Assembly: GCA_014381945.1 (NCBI GenBank)
Contig: JACNKQ010000041.1
Span: forward strand, 58,187 to 122,186
From: Actinomycetota bacterium
Lineage (GTDB): Bacteria; Actinomycetota; Acidimicrobiia; Acidimicrobiales; MedAcidi-G1
DNA: 64,000 nucleotides
Direction: 5' to 3'
Positions 44,892-53,480 of this stretch are shown here, in pieces. The notes beneath the pieces are model-generated. The model had not been told where the DNA came from. It did no database searches and was given only the letters and a program-made list of their open reading frames with translations. How positions within the stretch are numbered: position 1 is the stretch's first letter; each line of letters begins with the position of its first letter. The position numbers were made by a program, and so were the translations under genes.

Positions 44892-46270
44892 TGTCGCACG
44901 TCTCCACCGTCGATCGTCCGCCGATGCGCATGCCTGCCACGTTCGCCGGTCGCCTGACCCTCATCGCCGGGTTGGGGGCCCTGCTGCGGGTGCTCTATGT
45001 CCTGCTGGTCCTGGCGGACAACCCGCTCAGCGGGGATGCCGCCGGCTACCACCACGCCGCCAACCTGTTCGCCGACGGCGCCGGGTTCCCGGAGCCTCTC
45101 CGGCACATGTTCGGGGGTGTCGACCTGATCGTCCGCGACGGCGCCGAGATCATCGTCGGCACGCCCATCGGCCACCTCGAGCCGACTGCCGGCCACCCTC
45201 CGGTATGGACGATGTTGCTCGGCACCTTCTCGTTCCTCGGGGCAGTGACCGTCCTCCAGCAGCAGGTCGTGGCCGCACTGCTGGGCGTGCCTGCGATCGT
45301 GCTGGTAGGGCTGCTCGGTCGTGAACTCCGGTCCGATCGGCTCGGCCTGATGGCCGCCGGGCTGACCGCCGGCTATGCGTTCATCTGGGTGAACGACGGG
45401 CTGCTCATGGCCGAGACCGCCGCCATCGCCGCTGCAGCAGCGACCTCATGGGCGGGCCTGAGGTTCGCAAGGGATCCCAGCCGCCGGAGGGCGGTCGTAT
45501 TCGGACTGGTCGGTGGCCTGGCCGCCCTGTCCCGGGCCGAGCTTCTGCTCATGCTTCCGCTGCTCACCACCGTGGTGTTGCTCCGGTCGGAATTGCCATG
45601 GAGGGAGCGCATGATCCGGATGTCGGTGGCTGCTGCTGCCACGCTGCTGCTGCTTTCGCCCTGGGTGGTCCGGAACCTTGTCGTCTTCGAGGAACCCGTC
45701 TTCCTCTCGAACGGCGCAGGGACGGTCCTCGTGCAGGCGAACTGCGATGCCACCTACCGGGGAGACTTCCTCGGCTACTGGCGCCTCGAATGCGGCCAGC
45801 CGGCACCGTTCGGTCCCGCCGGCGAGCACCTGGACGAGTCCGAGCGTGACGCCGTGGTGCTGGAGCGGGCCAGGGAGTACATCGGCGACCACCGGGGTCG
45901 GCTGGTGACGGTCGTGGTGCCGGCCCGCATCGGGCGGATGTGGGGCGTCTACGACACCGTCGACCAGCTGCGCCTCGATGCCCTCGTCGACCGGCGGCCG
46001 CTCGCCGTGTCGACCCTGGGGCTCGTCCAGTACATCGCCCTCCTCCCCCTGGCGGCATTCGGAGCGGTGCTGCTCTGTAGGCGCCGGGAGTCCTTGCTGG
46101 CCATTGCGGCCTGGATTCCGATCGCCACGCTCACGGCGACGATCTCGTTCGGCAACACCCGCTATCGGACCGCTGCCGAGGTGTCGCTGGTGGTACTCGC
46201 CGCCGTGGCGCTCGACGTACTCGCCGAACGGCGACATCAGCCGTCGCAGGCTCCCGGCGGGTCGTCGTAG
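44891..46270 (+). CDS. GT39-like membrane glycosyltransferase, paralog B
   Basis: 459 residues from the ATG at 44891, overlapping the deacetylase stop by one base. Same architecture as the gene at 42594: GDAAGYHHAANLFADGAGF, TAGHPPVWTMLLG, NCDATYRGDFLGYWRLECG. The two cysteines in the loop are kept. Local divergence elsewhere suggests an older duplication with changed sugar or acceptor specificity. The 3' end overlaps the convergent SGNH gene by 34 bp. Confidence 0.85.
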   Translation: MSHVSTVDRPPMRMPATFAGRLTLIAGLGALLRVLYVLLVLADNPLSGDAAGYHHAANLFADGAGFPEPLRHMFGGVDLIVRDGAEIIVGTPIGHLEPTAGHPPVWTMLLGTFSFLGAVTVLQQQVVAALLGVPAIVLVGLLGRELRSDRLGLMAAGLTAGYAFIWVNDGLLMAETAAIAAAAATSWAGLRFARDPSRRRAVVFGLVGGLAALSRAELLLMLPLLTTVVLLRSELPWRERMIRMSVAAAATLLLLSPWVVRNLVVFEEPVFLSNGAGTVLVQANCDATYRGDFLGYWRLECGQPAPFGPAGEHLDESERDAVVLERAREYIGDHRGRLVTVVVPARIGRMWGVYDTVDQLRLDALVDRRPLAVSTLGLVQYIALLPLAAFGAVLLCRRRESLLAIAAWIPIATLTATISFGNTRYRTAAEVSLVVLAAVALDVLAERRHQPSQAPGGSS

Positions 46271-47031
46271 CGGGGATCGAGGGTCCACTCCCCCGTCCAC
46301 CACTCTCCCTGCGCATGTCCCTCTTCCGGGCCACCGGAATGCACGCCCAGCACCCCGGCAGCGTGGATGGCCTGGACCAGCTGGTTGCCGATCAGGGCCG
46401 CTCCGGCCGGACAGAGGTGGCCGTCGTCCTTCCCGTCCCTGACCTTGCGGATGGGATGGACGGTTCCGTCGACACCGAACTGAACCCGGGTGAACTTTCC
46501 CTGGGAGTCGGCCAGTTCCGCTCCCGTGTCGACGTAGTCGACTTCAATTGGAAGGATTGCTGCCACGCTGGCGAAGATGTCGTTCACCAGGATGCGGTGG
46601 GCCTCGATGCCCTCACCCGGGGGCGTCGGTGGCAGCCCCAGCCAGACCAGGTGTGCACCCGAGTCGACGATCCGCCGTGCGACCTGCTCGGCTCTTTCCC
46701 GATAGGCGTCGGGGTCGTCCATCGCCTCACCGAAGTCCCAGCCGCCGAGCATCAGCGTGACCACGTCGGGGTCGGTCGAGAGTGCGTCGGCGAGGTAGCC
46801 GTCGAAGCCGGGCCGCAGCAGCCCCACCCCACCGAACGAGCGGGTGTCGACCTCGACGCCTGTTCCGGTGTCGATGGACTCCAGTGCGGCTCGGATGCCG
46901 GGGTCGGCGTCGTAGGCGACGCTGTCGCCCAGGGTGACCACCCGGATCGGGTCAGGTGATGCGGAACCACACCCGCCACCCAGGAGGGCACAGGTCACGA
47001 GGACCGCCAACACTCGACGCCCGGGCTGCAC
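46237..47031 (-). CDS. SGNH-type hydrolase/esterase, exported
   Basis: 264 residues from a GTG at 47031; an upstream extension to 47127 is possible but enters the divergent gene's start. N-terminal signal VLAVLVTCALLGGGCGSAS with a lipobox-like LGGGC, so possibly a lipoprotein. SGNH blocks: VVTLGDSVAYDAD (catalytic Ser) and MLGGWDFGEAMDD in place of GxND. Likely removes or transfers acyl groups on the surface glycan made by neighbouring genes. Confidence 0.8.
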   Translation of the reverse strand: MQPGRRVLAVLVTCALLGGGCGSASPDPIRVVTLGDSVAYDADPGIRAALESIDTGTGVEVDTRSFGGVGLLRPGFDGYLADALSTDPDVVTLMLGGWDFGEAMDDPDAYRERAEQVARRIVDSGAHLVWLGLPPTPPGEGIEAHRILVNDIFASVAAILPIEVDYVDTGAELADSQGKFTRVQFGVDGTVHPIRKVRDGKDDGHLCPAGAALIGNQLVQAIHAAGVLGVHSGGPEEGHAQGEWWTGEWTLDPRYDDPPGACDG

Positions 47032-47090
47032 GGGGGCGAGGCTACTTCGGGCCGGGTCGGGCAGGCGGCCGGGGGTAGGATCGGCCGCCG

Positions 47091-47423
47091 ATGAACCGAC
47101 GCCGTCTCCTGGCCGCCACGGGGCCATTTCTCCTGTTTCTGGGCCTCTGGGTGGCCCTCCTGCCGTTCAGCCGTCCCCTCCCGGGCGGCGCCCACTTCGA
47201 CCTCGAGGCCACCCCGCGGATCGGCTGCCGATCGCCGGTGATCGGAGCCTTCACCGAAGACCGCCCGACGGGCTCCGTCTACACGATCCCCCGCCCCATG
47301 GAGGGCGATCCGATGGTCGAGGTGGAGGTGCCCTGCGAGGGGCGGGCCCGCTTCCGGCTGGCGCTCGGCATGGTGCTGCTGGCCGGCGGAATCGTCGTCC
47401 GGCGAAGGGCGACGCCGACTTGA
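47091..47423 (+). CDS. small two-helix membrane protein (110 aa)
   Basis: N-terminal helix (about 10-27, ATGPFLLFLGLWVALLPF) and C-terminal helix (about 88-101, LALGMVLLAGGIVV) flanking an exposed ~60-residue loop with two cysteines (IGCRSPVIG, VPCEGRARF) that could form a disulfide. Not recognised. Stop overlaps the next gene's TTG by 4 bp. Confidence 0.65.
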   Translation: MNRRRLLAATGPFLLFLGLWVALLPFSRPLPGGAHFDLEATPRIGCRSPVIGAFTEDRPTGSVYTIPRPMEGDPMVEVEVPCEGRARFRLALGMVLLAGGIVVRRRATPT

Positions 47424-48337
47424 GCGACCTCTCCGCCACGGCCGACCTCCTCAACGACGTCTTCGCACCGGATCCCCCCGTCGAGCCCGACGAGTTGTCC
47501 TGGTACTACGACGACAACCCGGAGGGGCAGGCAGCCGTGGGCCGCTTCACCGAGGGCGGCCGGCAGCTCGGCAACTATGCCCTCGTGCCCCTGCGCTTCG
47601 ACTCTTCCGACGGCTCGATGGTCCGTCTAGGGCTGGGAGTGGACCTGGCGGTGCATCCGGACGCCCGTGGATCCGGGGCCTTCCGACGGACTGTCGAGGA
47701 CAGTTACGCCGAGGGTCGTGCAGCCGGGCTCGACGGAATCCTGGGGATCGCCAACCTGGAGTCGGCCCCACGCATGGTCGAAGCGATGGGTTGGCGTCGC
47801 CTCGAACCCCTACCCCTCCGGCTCCTCCTCGCCACCCCCTGGTCGGGGCGACACGACGACCATCCGGTCACCGCTGACCTTCTCGAGAGCGGGCGCCTGG
47901 AGGAATGGCTGCCCCACAGGTCGCTTCCGGGCGACGCCGGGTACGCGGCAACCTGGTCTGCCGAACAGTTGCGCTGGCGCCTCGCAAGACGGCGGGCCAC
48001 ATATGTCGTCCATGTCCTCGAAGATGCCGTGCTTGTCAGCGCCCGGACCCGGATGGCCGGGGTCCGCTTCGCAGTGCTGCTGAAGGTGATCCCCAGGCTG
48101 CCCCTCGACGCACCGCTGCGGAGTGGCCCGTTGGCCGCCATTGTCGGTGAGCACCACCGCACCCCGCTCGTGGTCCACTGGGGCCACAACCACGACGTGC
48201 GCTTCCGAGGCGTGTCGCTCCCCCGCCGGATCATGCCGAGCCCGCTGGAGGTCGTCCTCTTCGGATTCCACGACGGCTTCGACGTCGATGCGTTCGAACT
48301 CGGCAGCTTCGAGTTCCTCGACTTCGACGCGTTCTGA
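47420..48337 (+). CDS. GNAT-fold acyltransferase
   Basis: 305 residues from a TTG at 47420 that overlaps the preceding stop; earlier codons in this frame run through the opposite-strand gene. GNAT signs: YALVPLRFDSSDG, GVDLAVHPDARGSGAFRRTVED (acetyl-CoA loop GSGAF), GILGIANLESAPRMVEAMGW. A second, divergent half follows. Position in the glycan locus suggests acylation of a sugar or amino-sugar precursor, as with FemAB/GNAT proteins of other polysaccharide clusters. Confidence 0.78.
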   Translation: MSDLSATADLLNDVFAPDPPVEPDELSWYYDDNPEGQAAVGRFTEGGRQLGNYALVPLRFDSSDGSMVRLGLGVDLAVHPDARGSGAFRRTVEDSYAEGRAAGLDGILGIANLESAPRMVEAMGWRRLEPLPLRLLLATPWSGRHDDHPVTADLLESGRLEEWLPHRSLPGDAGYAATWSAEQLRWRLARRRATYVVHVLEDAVLVSARTRMAGVRFAVLLKVIPRLPLDAPLRSGPLAAIVGEHHRTPLVVHWGHNHDVRFRGVSLPRRIMPSPLEVVLFGFHDGFDVDAFELGSFEFLDFDAF

Positions 48338-48378
48338 GACCTGTTCCCGGATTCGGACCGCTCCGGTACCGTGGCGGC

Positions 48379-49092
48379 ATGCGCACCGCTGTCGTCATCC
48401 CGGCGTTCAACGAGGCCGAGGCCCTACCGGGCGTTCTAGCCGAGTTGGCTGCGGCCGTCCCCGACCACGAGGTCATAGTGGTCGACGACGGTTCGTCGGA
48501 CGGCACTGTCGGGGTCGCTGCCGCGGCGGGGGTGACCTGCCTGCGGCTGCCCTTCAACCTCGGCATCGGGGGCGCCCTGCGGCTCGGCTTCTGCTTCGCC
48601 GCCGAGGAGGGGTTCGATCGCGTGTACCAGTTCGACGCCGACGGCCAGCACGACCCGTCCCAGATACCGGTCCTCCTCGCCGGCCTCGAGAATGCCGACA
48701 TGGTGGTTGGCACCCGCTTTGCCGACGGCGGAGAATCCACCTACAGCGTCGGGCGCGGCCGCGGCTTCGCCATGGGGTTGCTCCGTTGGTTGGTTCGGCG
48801 TGCAACAGGCCGTCGTTTCACGGACACCTCCTCGGGCTTTCGCGCCCTGCGGCGGCCGGTACTCGAACTGTTCGCCACCGACTACCCGGTCGAGTACATG
48901 GATTCCGTGGAGGCACTGCTGCTCGCCGTCCGCCGTGGTTTCACGGTCATCGAGGTACCCGTGCAGATGCGCGAACGCCAGGGTGGCCAACCGTCGACGC
49001 GGAACCTGCGCCTCGCCTACCACTATGTACGGGTCCTGATCGTCCTCGCTGCCGGCCTCGGGCGACGTAGCCGACTGGGGGCCGCTGCATGA
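48379..49092 (+). CDS. family 2 glycosyltransferase, dolichyl-phosphate-sugar synthase type
   Basis: 237 residues. GT2 motifs VVIPAFNEAEALPGVLAEL, VVDDGSSDGTV, FDADGQHDPSQIP (the DxD of metal/nucleotide-sugar binding) and FTDTSSGFRALRRPVLELF. It probably makes the polyprenyl-phosphate-linked sugar donor used by the GT-C enzymes of this locus. The following DUF2304 gene overlaps it by 4 bp, a common pairing. Confidence 0.9.
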   Translation: MRTAVVIPAFNEAEALPGVLAELAAAVPDHEVIVVDDGSSDGTVGVAAAAGVTCLRLPFNLGIGGALRLGFCFAAEEGFDRVYQFDADGQHDPSQIPVLLAGLENADMVVGTRFADGGESTYSVGRGRGFAMGLLRWLVRRATGRRFTDTSSGFRALRRPVLELFATDYPVEYMDSVEALLLAVRRGFTVIEVPVQMRERQGGQPSTRNLRLAYHYVRVLIVLAAGLGRRSRLGAAA

Positions 49093-49436
49093 GCGGTACC
49101 GCCCATCTCGCCTTCGCCGTTCTGGCGCTCTTCGCTCTGGCGCTGATCGTCCGCCTGGTGCGCCTGCAGGCCCTCAAGGCCAAGTACTCGGTGCTCTGGC
49201 TCACCGTCGGGGCGGCATTGGCGGTTGCCGCCGCCGTGCCCGGTGTCCTCGACTGGGTGGCCGATCAGGTGGGCGTCGCATACCAGCCGGCCCTGTTCCT
49301 GTTGCTGGGCTTCGGGTTCCTGCTCCTTCTGGCTATGCACTTCTCCTACGAGCTCTCCCGCCTCGAGACAAGGGTCCGCACCCTCGCCGAGCAGCTCGCC
49401 CTCCTCCGCCACGAACTCGACAGCGAGCAGGACTGA
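49089..49436 (+). CDS. DUF2304 membrane protein
   Basis: 115 residues: three membrane helices (about 5-22, 36-55, 65-85), then a charged coiled coil (YELSRLETRVRTLAEQLALLRHELDSEQ). The motif LKAKYSVLWL between helices one and two is the DUF2304 signature. Members lie next to GT2 genes and probably anchor or assist them. Confidence 0.85.
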   Translation: MSGTAHLAFAVLALFALALIVRLVRLQALKAKYSVLWLTVGAALAVAAAVPGVLDWVADQVGVAYQPALFLLLGFGFLLLLAMHFSYELSRLETRVRTLAEQLALLRHELDSEQD

Positions 49437-49461
49437 GGGCGACCGCCGGCAGGTAGCACGG

Positions 49462-50631
49462 CTACCGGGCCACAAGCGATCCGTCCCGGATCAGCTGCTC
49501 CTCGAGTTGACGAGCCAGCAGGTCCGCGCCGATCTCGAAGAAGTGGACCCCGTGCTCCTTGCGGAGGGGGACGATGCTCCCGTCCTCGTCGATGATCTCG
49601 TCCCGGTACCGACCGTCCCCGTCGCCGAGGACCTGCATGGAGTCGAGTATCGACCCGGCCGGGGCCCAGGCATCCATCGTGTCGATCCAGATCTCGTTGA
49701 GTTCGTCGACCGCCGCGAAGCGGGGATTCTGCATCAGCGGTGTCGTCCACCAGTAGACGTGCCCGCCGCCGGCCAGCCAGTGGGCGACGGCCTCGTCGGC
49801 CCTTTCGGCCAGCACCTCCCGCCAGCGGTCGCTCCCGGGGGGCAGTGCCTCTCCATCGACCACATACCCCTCGAACTCGTTGGCTCCGATCATCATTACG
49901 ACGACGTCGGGTCGGACCTGGGCCACTGAGAGGTCGTAGTCGCTGAGGACGTCCTCGTCCCAGTCCCAGTGTGGAACGGTGAAGCCGAAGCCGAGGGCCC
50001 CCCTGCCGGTGAGGATTACGTCGGAGCGGGCACCAAGGACGCGCTCCAACCCGTACTGCAGGTCGAGCATCAGCGAGTCGCCCACGGCGAGTATCCGCAG
50101 GGGATCCTCAGCGGATGCGACCCGGGGAGCCATGGTGCCCGGTGGGGGCAGGACCGTGGTGGAGGAGCTCGTGGTGGAGGAGCTCGTGGTGGAAGAAGGC
50201 GCGGTTGTGGAAGAAGGCGCGGTTGTGGAAGAAGGCGCGGTTGTGGAAGAAGGCGCGGTTGTGGAAGAAGGCGCGGTTGTGGAAGAAGGCGCGGTTGTGG
50301 AAGAAGGCGCGGTTGTGGAAGGCAGGACCGTGGTCGAAGCAGGCAGGACCGTGGTCGAAGAAGGCGCGGGTCGGGTTGCGGGTGGCAGGGTTGTGATGGT
50401 CGGCGTCGGGTCGAGAGCATCGGCGGCAACCTCCAGGGGACGGTCGAGGCTGAGAGAGCGGCTGAGGCGTCCCACGGGGTCGGCCCAGGCTGTGGCCAGG
50501 CTGCGACGCCACCCCTCCGGCTGGGTATCCGCCCAGGTCTGGACGGAGTCCGGGGCAAGGAGGCTGCCGCCCACGAGCACCAGGAGGCTGACTGCCAGAA
50601 GTCGGGTGGCCTGCCGGCGGTGACCGTCCAT
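49462..50631 (-). CDS. secreted SGNH hydrolase with Thr/Ser/Pro repeat linker (DUF459-like)
   Basis: 389 residues from the ATG at 50631. Signal-anchor helix at 9-25 (TRLLAVSLLVLVGGSLL), a ~75-residue linker with seven TTAPSS repeats, then an SGNH domain: ILAVGDSLMLDLQ with the nucleophile Ser, MIGANEFEG as block III, and HGVHFFEIGADLLA as the His block. Thr/Ser/Pro linkers are often O-mannosylated in actinobacteria, in line with the mannosyltransferase gene upstream. Probably deacylates or acylates cell-wall sugar. Confidence 0.85.
   Translation of the reverse strand: MDGHRRQATRLLAVSLLVLVGGSLLAPDSVQTWADTQPEGWRRSLATAWADPVGRLSRSLSLDRPLEVAADALDPTPTITTLPPATRPAPSSTTVLPASTTVLPSTTAPSSTTAPSSTTAPSSTTAPSSTTAPSSTTAPSSTTAPSSTTSSSTTSSSTTVLPPPGTMAPRVASAEDPLRILAVGDSLMLDLQYGLERVLGARSDVILTGRGALGFGFTVPHWDWDEDVLSDYDLSVAQVRPDVVVMMIGANEFEGYVVDGEALPPGSDRWREVLAERADEAVAHWLAGGGHVYWWTTPLMQNPRFAAVDELNEIWIDTMDAWAPAGSILDSMQVLGDGDGRYRDEIIDEDGSIVPLRKEHGVHFFEIGADLLARQLEEQLIRDGSLVAR
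50191..50316. repeat. 18-bp tandem repeat, seven units
   Basis: Unit GGAAGAAGGCGCGGTTGT repeats seven times with no mismatch I can see; on the minus strand it reads Thr-Thr-Ala-Pro-Ser-Ser. Flanked on the left by two 15-bp copies containing GGAGGAGCTCGTGGT and on the right by degenerate copies. Multiples of three, so expansions stay in frame. Confidence 0.95.
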
Positions 50632-50761
50632 CAGTGGGCGAGCGTAGCCGGATGGTCGCTTTTGCTCCGACCGCACAGCGTGGTCACACAACCACCGAAC
50701 GGCAATTGGTCCCACATCCACCTATCGGAGCCGACCAACCTTTGATAAGACAGATCCGCAA

Positions 50762-50781
50762 CCCGGACATCGATGTCCGGG
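50762..50781. promoter_or_regulatory. 20-bp perfect palindrome upstream of orphan membrane gene
   Basis: CCCGGACATC followed directly by its complement GATGTCCGGG, 30 bp before the start codon. Uninterrupted symmetry over 20 bases suggests a dimeric repressor site or a leader-RNA hairpin masking the ribosome site at 50797-50805. Confidence 0.55.
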
Positions 50782-50811
50782 CGGCAGCTGCCAACCAAAG
50801 GGGATTTACCA

Positions 50812-51132
50812 ATGATGTCAACCATTCTCACCCTCATGGTGATGGGAATGATCTTCCAGGGGGCTCTTGCCGTCCTGGATTCCATTCTCGACACCGTCGG
50901 AGTCAACGCCATGTTGCGTGGGCTTCCGGTCGTAGGTGCGAACCTGACCCTGATCTGGGCATTCCTGTTCGTCACGATCAGCGATATCGGTGGATACGGC
51001 TATGCCGCCTCCACGGACATCCTGGGGATCGGCGACATCGGCATCGACATCGGGACCGCAATCGCGATCCTGGCGTTCATTCCGGTGAAGGACGCTGCTA
51101 TCAGCGCCCTGGGCAAGGGTCTCGCCCGCTGA
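50812..51132 (+). CDS. orphan three-helix membrane protein (106 aa)
   Basis: Start at the double ATG 50812/50815, with AAAGGGGAT about eight bases upstream; an earlier ATG at 50773 lies inside the palindrome. Highly hydrophobic: helices about 3-24, 45-65 and 75-95 with a GIGDIGIDIG turn. Family unknown. Sandwiched between a palindromic upstream site and a very strong terminator, so it forms its own transcript and may be well expressed. Confidence 0.7.
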   Translation: MMSTILTLMVMGMIFQGALAVLDSILDTVGVNAMLRGLPVVGANLTLIWAFLFVTISDIGGYGYAASTDILGIGDIGIDIGTAIAILAFIPVKDAAISALGKGLAR

Positions 51133-51142
51133 CCAGGCTTTT

Positions 51143-51180
51143 CGAAACGCCCCGCTGCCTTCGGGCAGCGGGGCGTTTCG
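51143..51180 (+). terminator. strong intrinsic terminator
   Basis: Seventeen-base perfect arms (51143-51159 and 51164-51180) around a TTCG tetraloop, GC core with AAACG/CGTTT ends giving a short U-run, then further T's at 51183-51187. Sits 10 bp after the orphan membrane gene. Confidence 0.9.
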
Positions 51181-51247
51181 CCGTTTTGGGGCACATAGCG
51201 GCCGCCCGCTACGGTCGCCCCCTACTGTGCAGAGCCCGGAGGCACCC

Positions 51248-51988
51248 ATGGCAACATTCGAGGGAAGGGTGGCGGCCCTGACCGGTGCCGCATCGGGCAT
51301 CGGACGCGCCACGGCGATCCGCCTGGCGTCAGAGGGTGCCACCGTCGTCGGCCTGGACATCGACGAGGCGGGCCTGCAGGCGACCGCCGAGGCTGCCGAT
51401 TCGATTCACGCCGCCGTATGCGACGTGACCGACAGGACTGCCTGCCACGCTGCGGTCGAACAGGTGGTTGCGGACCACGGGCGCCTCGACATCTTCGGAA
51501 ACATCGCCGGAGTTGCCCGGAGCCACCATGTCCCGGACGTCACCGAACAGGACTGGGACCAGATGGTCGCCGTCAACGTGTCGGGCGTGTTCTGGTGCGC
51601 ACAGGCCGCCATACCCCACCTCCTCGAGGTCGACGGCGTCCTCATCAACATCGCATCGAATGCGGGCCTCATCGGTCAGGCCTACACGGTCCCCTACTGC
51701 GCCACCAAGGGCGCCGTCGTCAACATGACCCGTGCCCTCGCCATGGAGTACGCCAAGACCGGGCTGCGGGTGAACGCCATCGCCCCCGGTGCCGTTCGGA
51801 CGCCCCTGGTCGACAACTACCAGATGCCAGACGATGTCGACTTCGCCCTCATGGCCGGCTACATGGGCTTTCGCCAGATGTCCGAACCCGGGGACATCGC
51901 GGCCGCATTCGCCTTCCTGGCTTCCGACGAGGCCCGCCAGGTCCACGGTGCGATCTGGTCGGTCGACGCCGGCCTGACCGCCGACTGA
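51248..51988 (+). CDS. SDR-family oxidoreductase
   Basis: 246 residues from the ATG at 51248, GGAGG five bases upstream. Classical SDR: LTGAASGIGRATA, cofactor Asp in VVGLDID (favouring NAD), and the catalytic tetrad in NIAS...YTVPYCATKGAV. The NNAG motif appears as GNIAG. C-terminal VDAGLTAD. Substrate unknown; a single gene after the terminator. Confidence 0.9.
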   Translation: MATFEGRVAALTGAASGIGRATAIRLASEGATVVGLDIDEAGLQATAEAADSIHAAVCDVTDRTACHAAVEQVVADHGRLDIFGNIAGVARSHHVPDVTEQDWDQMVAVNVSGVFWCAQAAIPHLLEVDGVLINIASNAGLIGQAYTVPYCATKGAVVNMTRALAMEYAKTGLRVNAIAPGAVRTPLVDNYQMPDDVDFALMAGYMGFRQMSEPGDIAAAFAFLASDEARQVHGAIWSVDAGLTAD

Positions 51989-52010
51989 CCCTCACGGCAG
52001 GGCGGGTACC

Positions 52011-52655
52011 GTGCCGGATGTGGAGAATCCCTACGTTCTAGGCGTCGACCTCGACGGTGTCTGCGGCGACTACACGATCGTCTTCCGTGCAGTGGTCGCC
52101 GAAGAGTTGGGAATCGACGAGGACCGGCTGCCCCTCGAGCGCTCCTGGGACTTCAATGAATGGAACCTCACGCCGGAGGACTTCGAACGGCTCCACCTCA
52201 TCGCCGTCGCCGAACACCGGATCCTGCGCACCATGCCGGTCATCGAGGGCGCAGCCGAGGCCCTCTGGCGCCTTTCTGACGCCGGAGTTTGGATCCGAAT
52301 CATCACGCACCGCCTCTACGTGAACTGGAGCCATGCCATCGCCATCGCCGACACGGTCGAGTGGCTTGACCAGCATCGGATCCCGTACCGCGACATCTGC
52401 TTCCTCGGCGCCAAGCCGGAGGTCGAGGCCGACCTCTACATCGACGACGGACCCCATAACGTCGAGGCTCTGCGAGCCACCGGCAACCGCGTGGTCGTAT
52501 TCGATGCGCCCTACAACCGTGACATCGGGGGGCTCCGGGCCAGGGACTGGTCCGAATGCGAGCACCTCGTGCTGGTGGATGCGGCAGATCAGGGATTTTC
52601 CCTCCAGACGCAACTCCCGGGCTTCGAGTCGGGCACCGACCGCCTCCCCGACTGA
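52011..52655 (+). CDS. 5'-deoxynucleotidase-like HAD protein (NT5C family)
   Basis: 214 residues from a GTG at 52011. HAD phosphatase with motif I VDLDGVCGDY (nucleophile Asp, acid Asp), a conserved WDFNEW block, motif II Thr in IITHR, and motif IV YIDDGPHN. This is the 5'-nucleotidase, cytosolic type C family; it should dephosphorylate deoxyribonucleotides or sugar phosphates. Convergent with the enoyl-CoA hydratase gene. Confidence 0.82.
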   Translation: MPDVENPYVLGVDLDGVCGDYTIVFRAVVAEELGIDEDRLPLERSWDFNEWNLTPEDFERLHLIAVAEHRILRTMPVIEGAAEALWRLSDAGVWIRIITHRLYVNWSHAIAIADTVEWLDQHRIPYRDICFLGAKPEVEADLYIDDGPHNVEALRATGNRVVVFDAPYNRDIGGLRARDWSECEHLVLVDAADQGFSLQTQLPGFESGTDRLPD

Positions 52656-52672
52656 GGCCGGTTCCCTGCTGG

Positions 52673-53473
52673 TCAGCGGCGTCCGTAACCCGGAGTGCGC
52701 TTCTCCGAAAACGCCAGCGGGCCCTCCTTGGCATCCTTCGAGTCGAACACCGCCTGCCCATAGGTCTGCTCGTGGGCGAACGCCTCCTGCTCGGTCATGC
52801 CGGATGTCTCCCGGAGTGTCCGGAGAACGGCCTCGACCGCCAGGGGCCCGTTGGCTGCGATGGTGGCTGCAATCTCGAGGGCGGTGGCCAGCGCCGCGCC
52901 GTCCTGCACCACGTGGCCGATGAGGCCGAGTCGCTTCGCCTCGTGGGCGTCGATGTGGCGGCCGGTGAGGAGGATGTCGGCAGCATCGGTGAACGGGATC
53001 TGGCGGGCCAGGCGGACCGCTGAGCCGCCCATCGGGTACAGGGACCAGCGGACCTCCGAGACACCGAATGTGGCGCTCTCACCGGCGACCCTGATGTCGG
53101 TGCCCTGCAGGATCTCTGTTCCGCCGGCGATGGCGTTGCCCTCGACGGCTGCGATCACCGGCACCCGTGTGTGCCTGGCCTTGAGGAGCCCGTCGTAGAT
53201 GAAGCCCGATCCCTCGTTCGCCATACGCCCTTTCACGTCGTAGTCGTCGGTTGCCTCGGCATCGCCGGCCATGGCCCTCAGGTCCATGCCGGCCGAGAAG
53301 TGCCCGCCGGCCCCGGTGAGGACGACCACCCGGATGTCGAGGTCCTCGTCGACCAGGTCCCAGGCGTCGGCCAGTCGGGCGAACATGGCGAGCGTCATGG
53401 CGTTGCGGCGTTGCGGCCTGTTGAGGGTGACGGTCAGGACGTGTCCGTCCTTGTCGACGAGGCAGTCGGGCAT
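52673..53473 (-). CDS. enoyl-CoA hydratase/isomerase family protein
   Basis: 266 residues from the ATG at 53473; the longer GTG form starting at 53524 overlaps the upstream gene. Crotonase fold: [13 protein letters not shown], oxyanion-hole [13 protein letters not shown], and [13 protein letters not shown]. The position of the first hydratase Glu reads [10 protein letters not shown] and of the second [11 protein letters not shown], so both or one acidic residue may be kept; hydratase or isomerase cannot be settled. Confidence 0.88.
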   Translation of the reverse strand: MPDCLVDKDGHVLTVTLNRPQRRNAMTLAMFARLADAWDLVDEDLDIRVVVLTGAGGHFSAGMDLRAMAGDAEATDDYDVKGRMANEGSGFIYDGLLKARHTRVPVIAAVEGNAIAGGTEILQGTDIRVAGESATFGVSEVRWSLYPMGGSAVRLARQIPFTDAADILLTGRHIDAHEAKRLGLIGHVVQDGAALATALEIAATIAANGPLAVEAVLRTLRETSGMTEQEAFAHEQTYGQAVFDSKDAKEGPLAFSEKRTPGYGRR

Positions 53474-53480
53474 GGCGTGC

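Noticed and set aside
50191..50316. CRISPR array or regulatory iterons
   Set aside because: Contiguous identical units coding a hexapeptide linker; no spacers.
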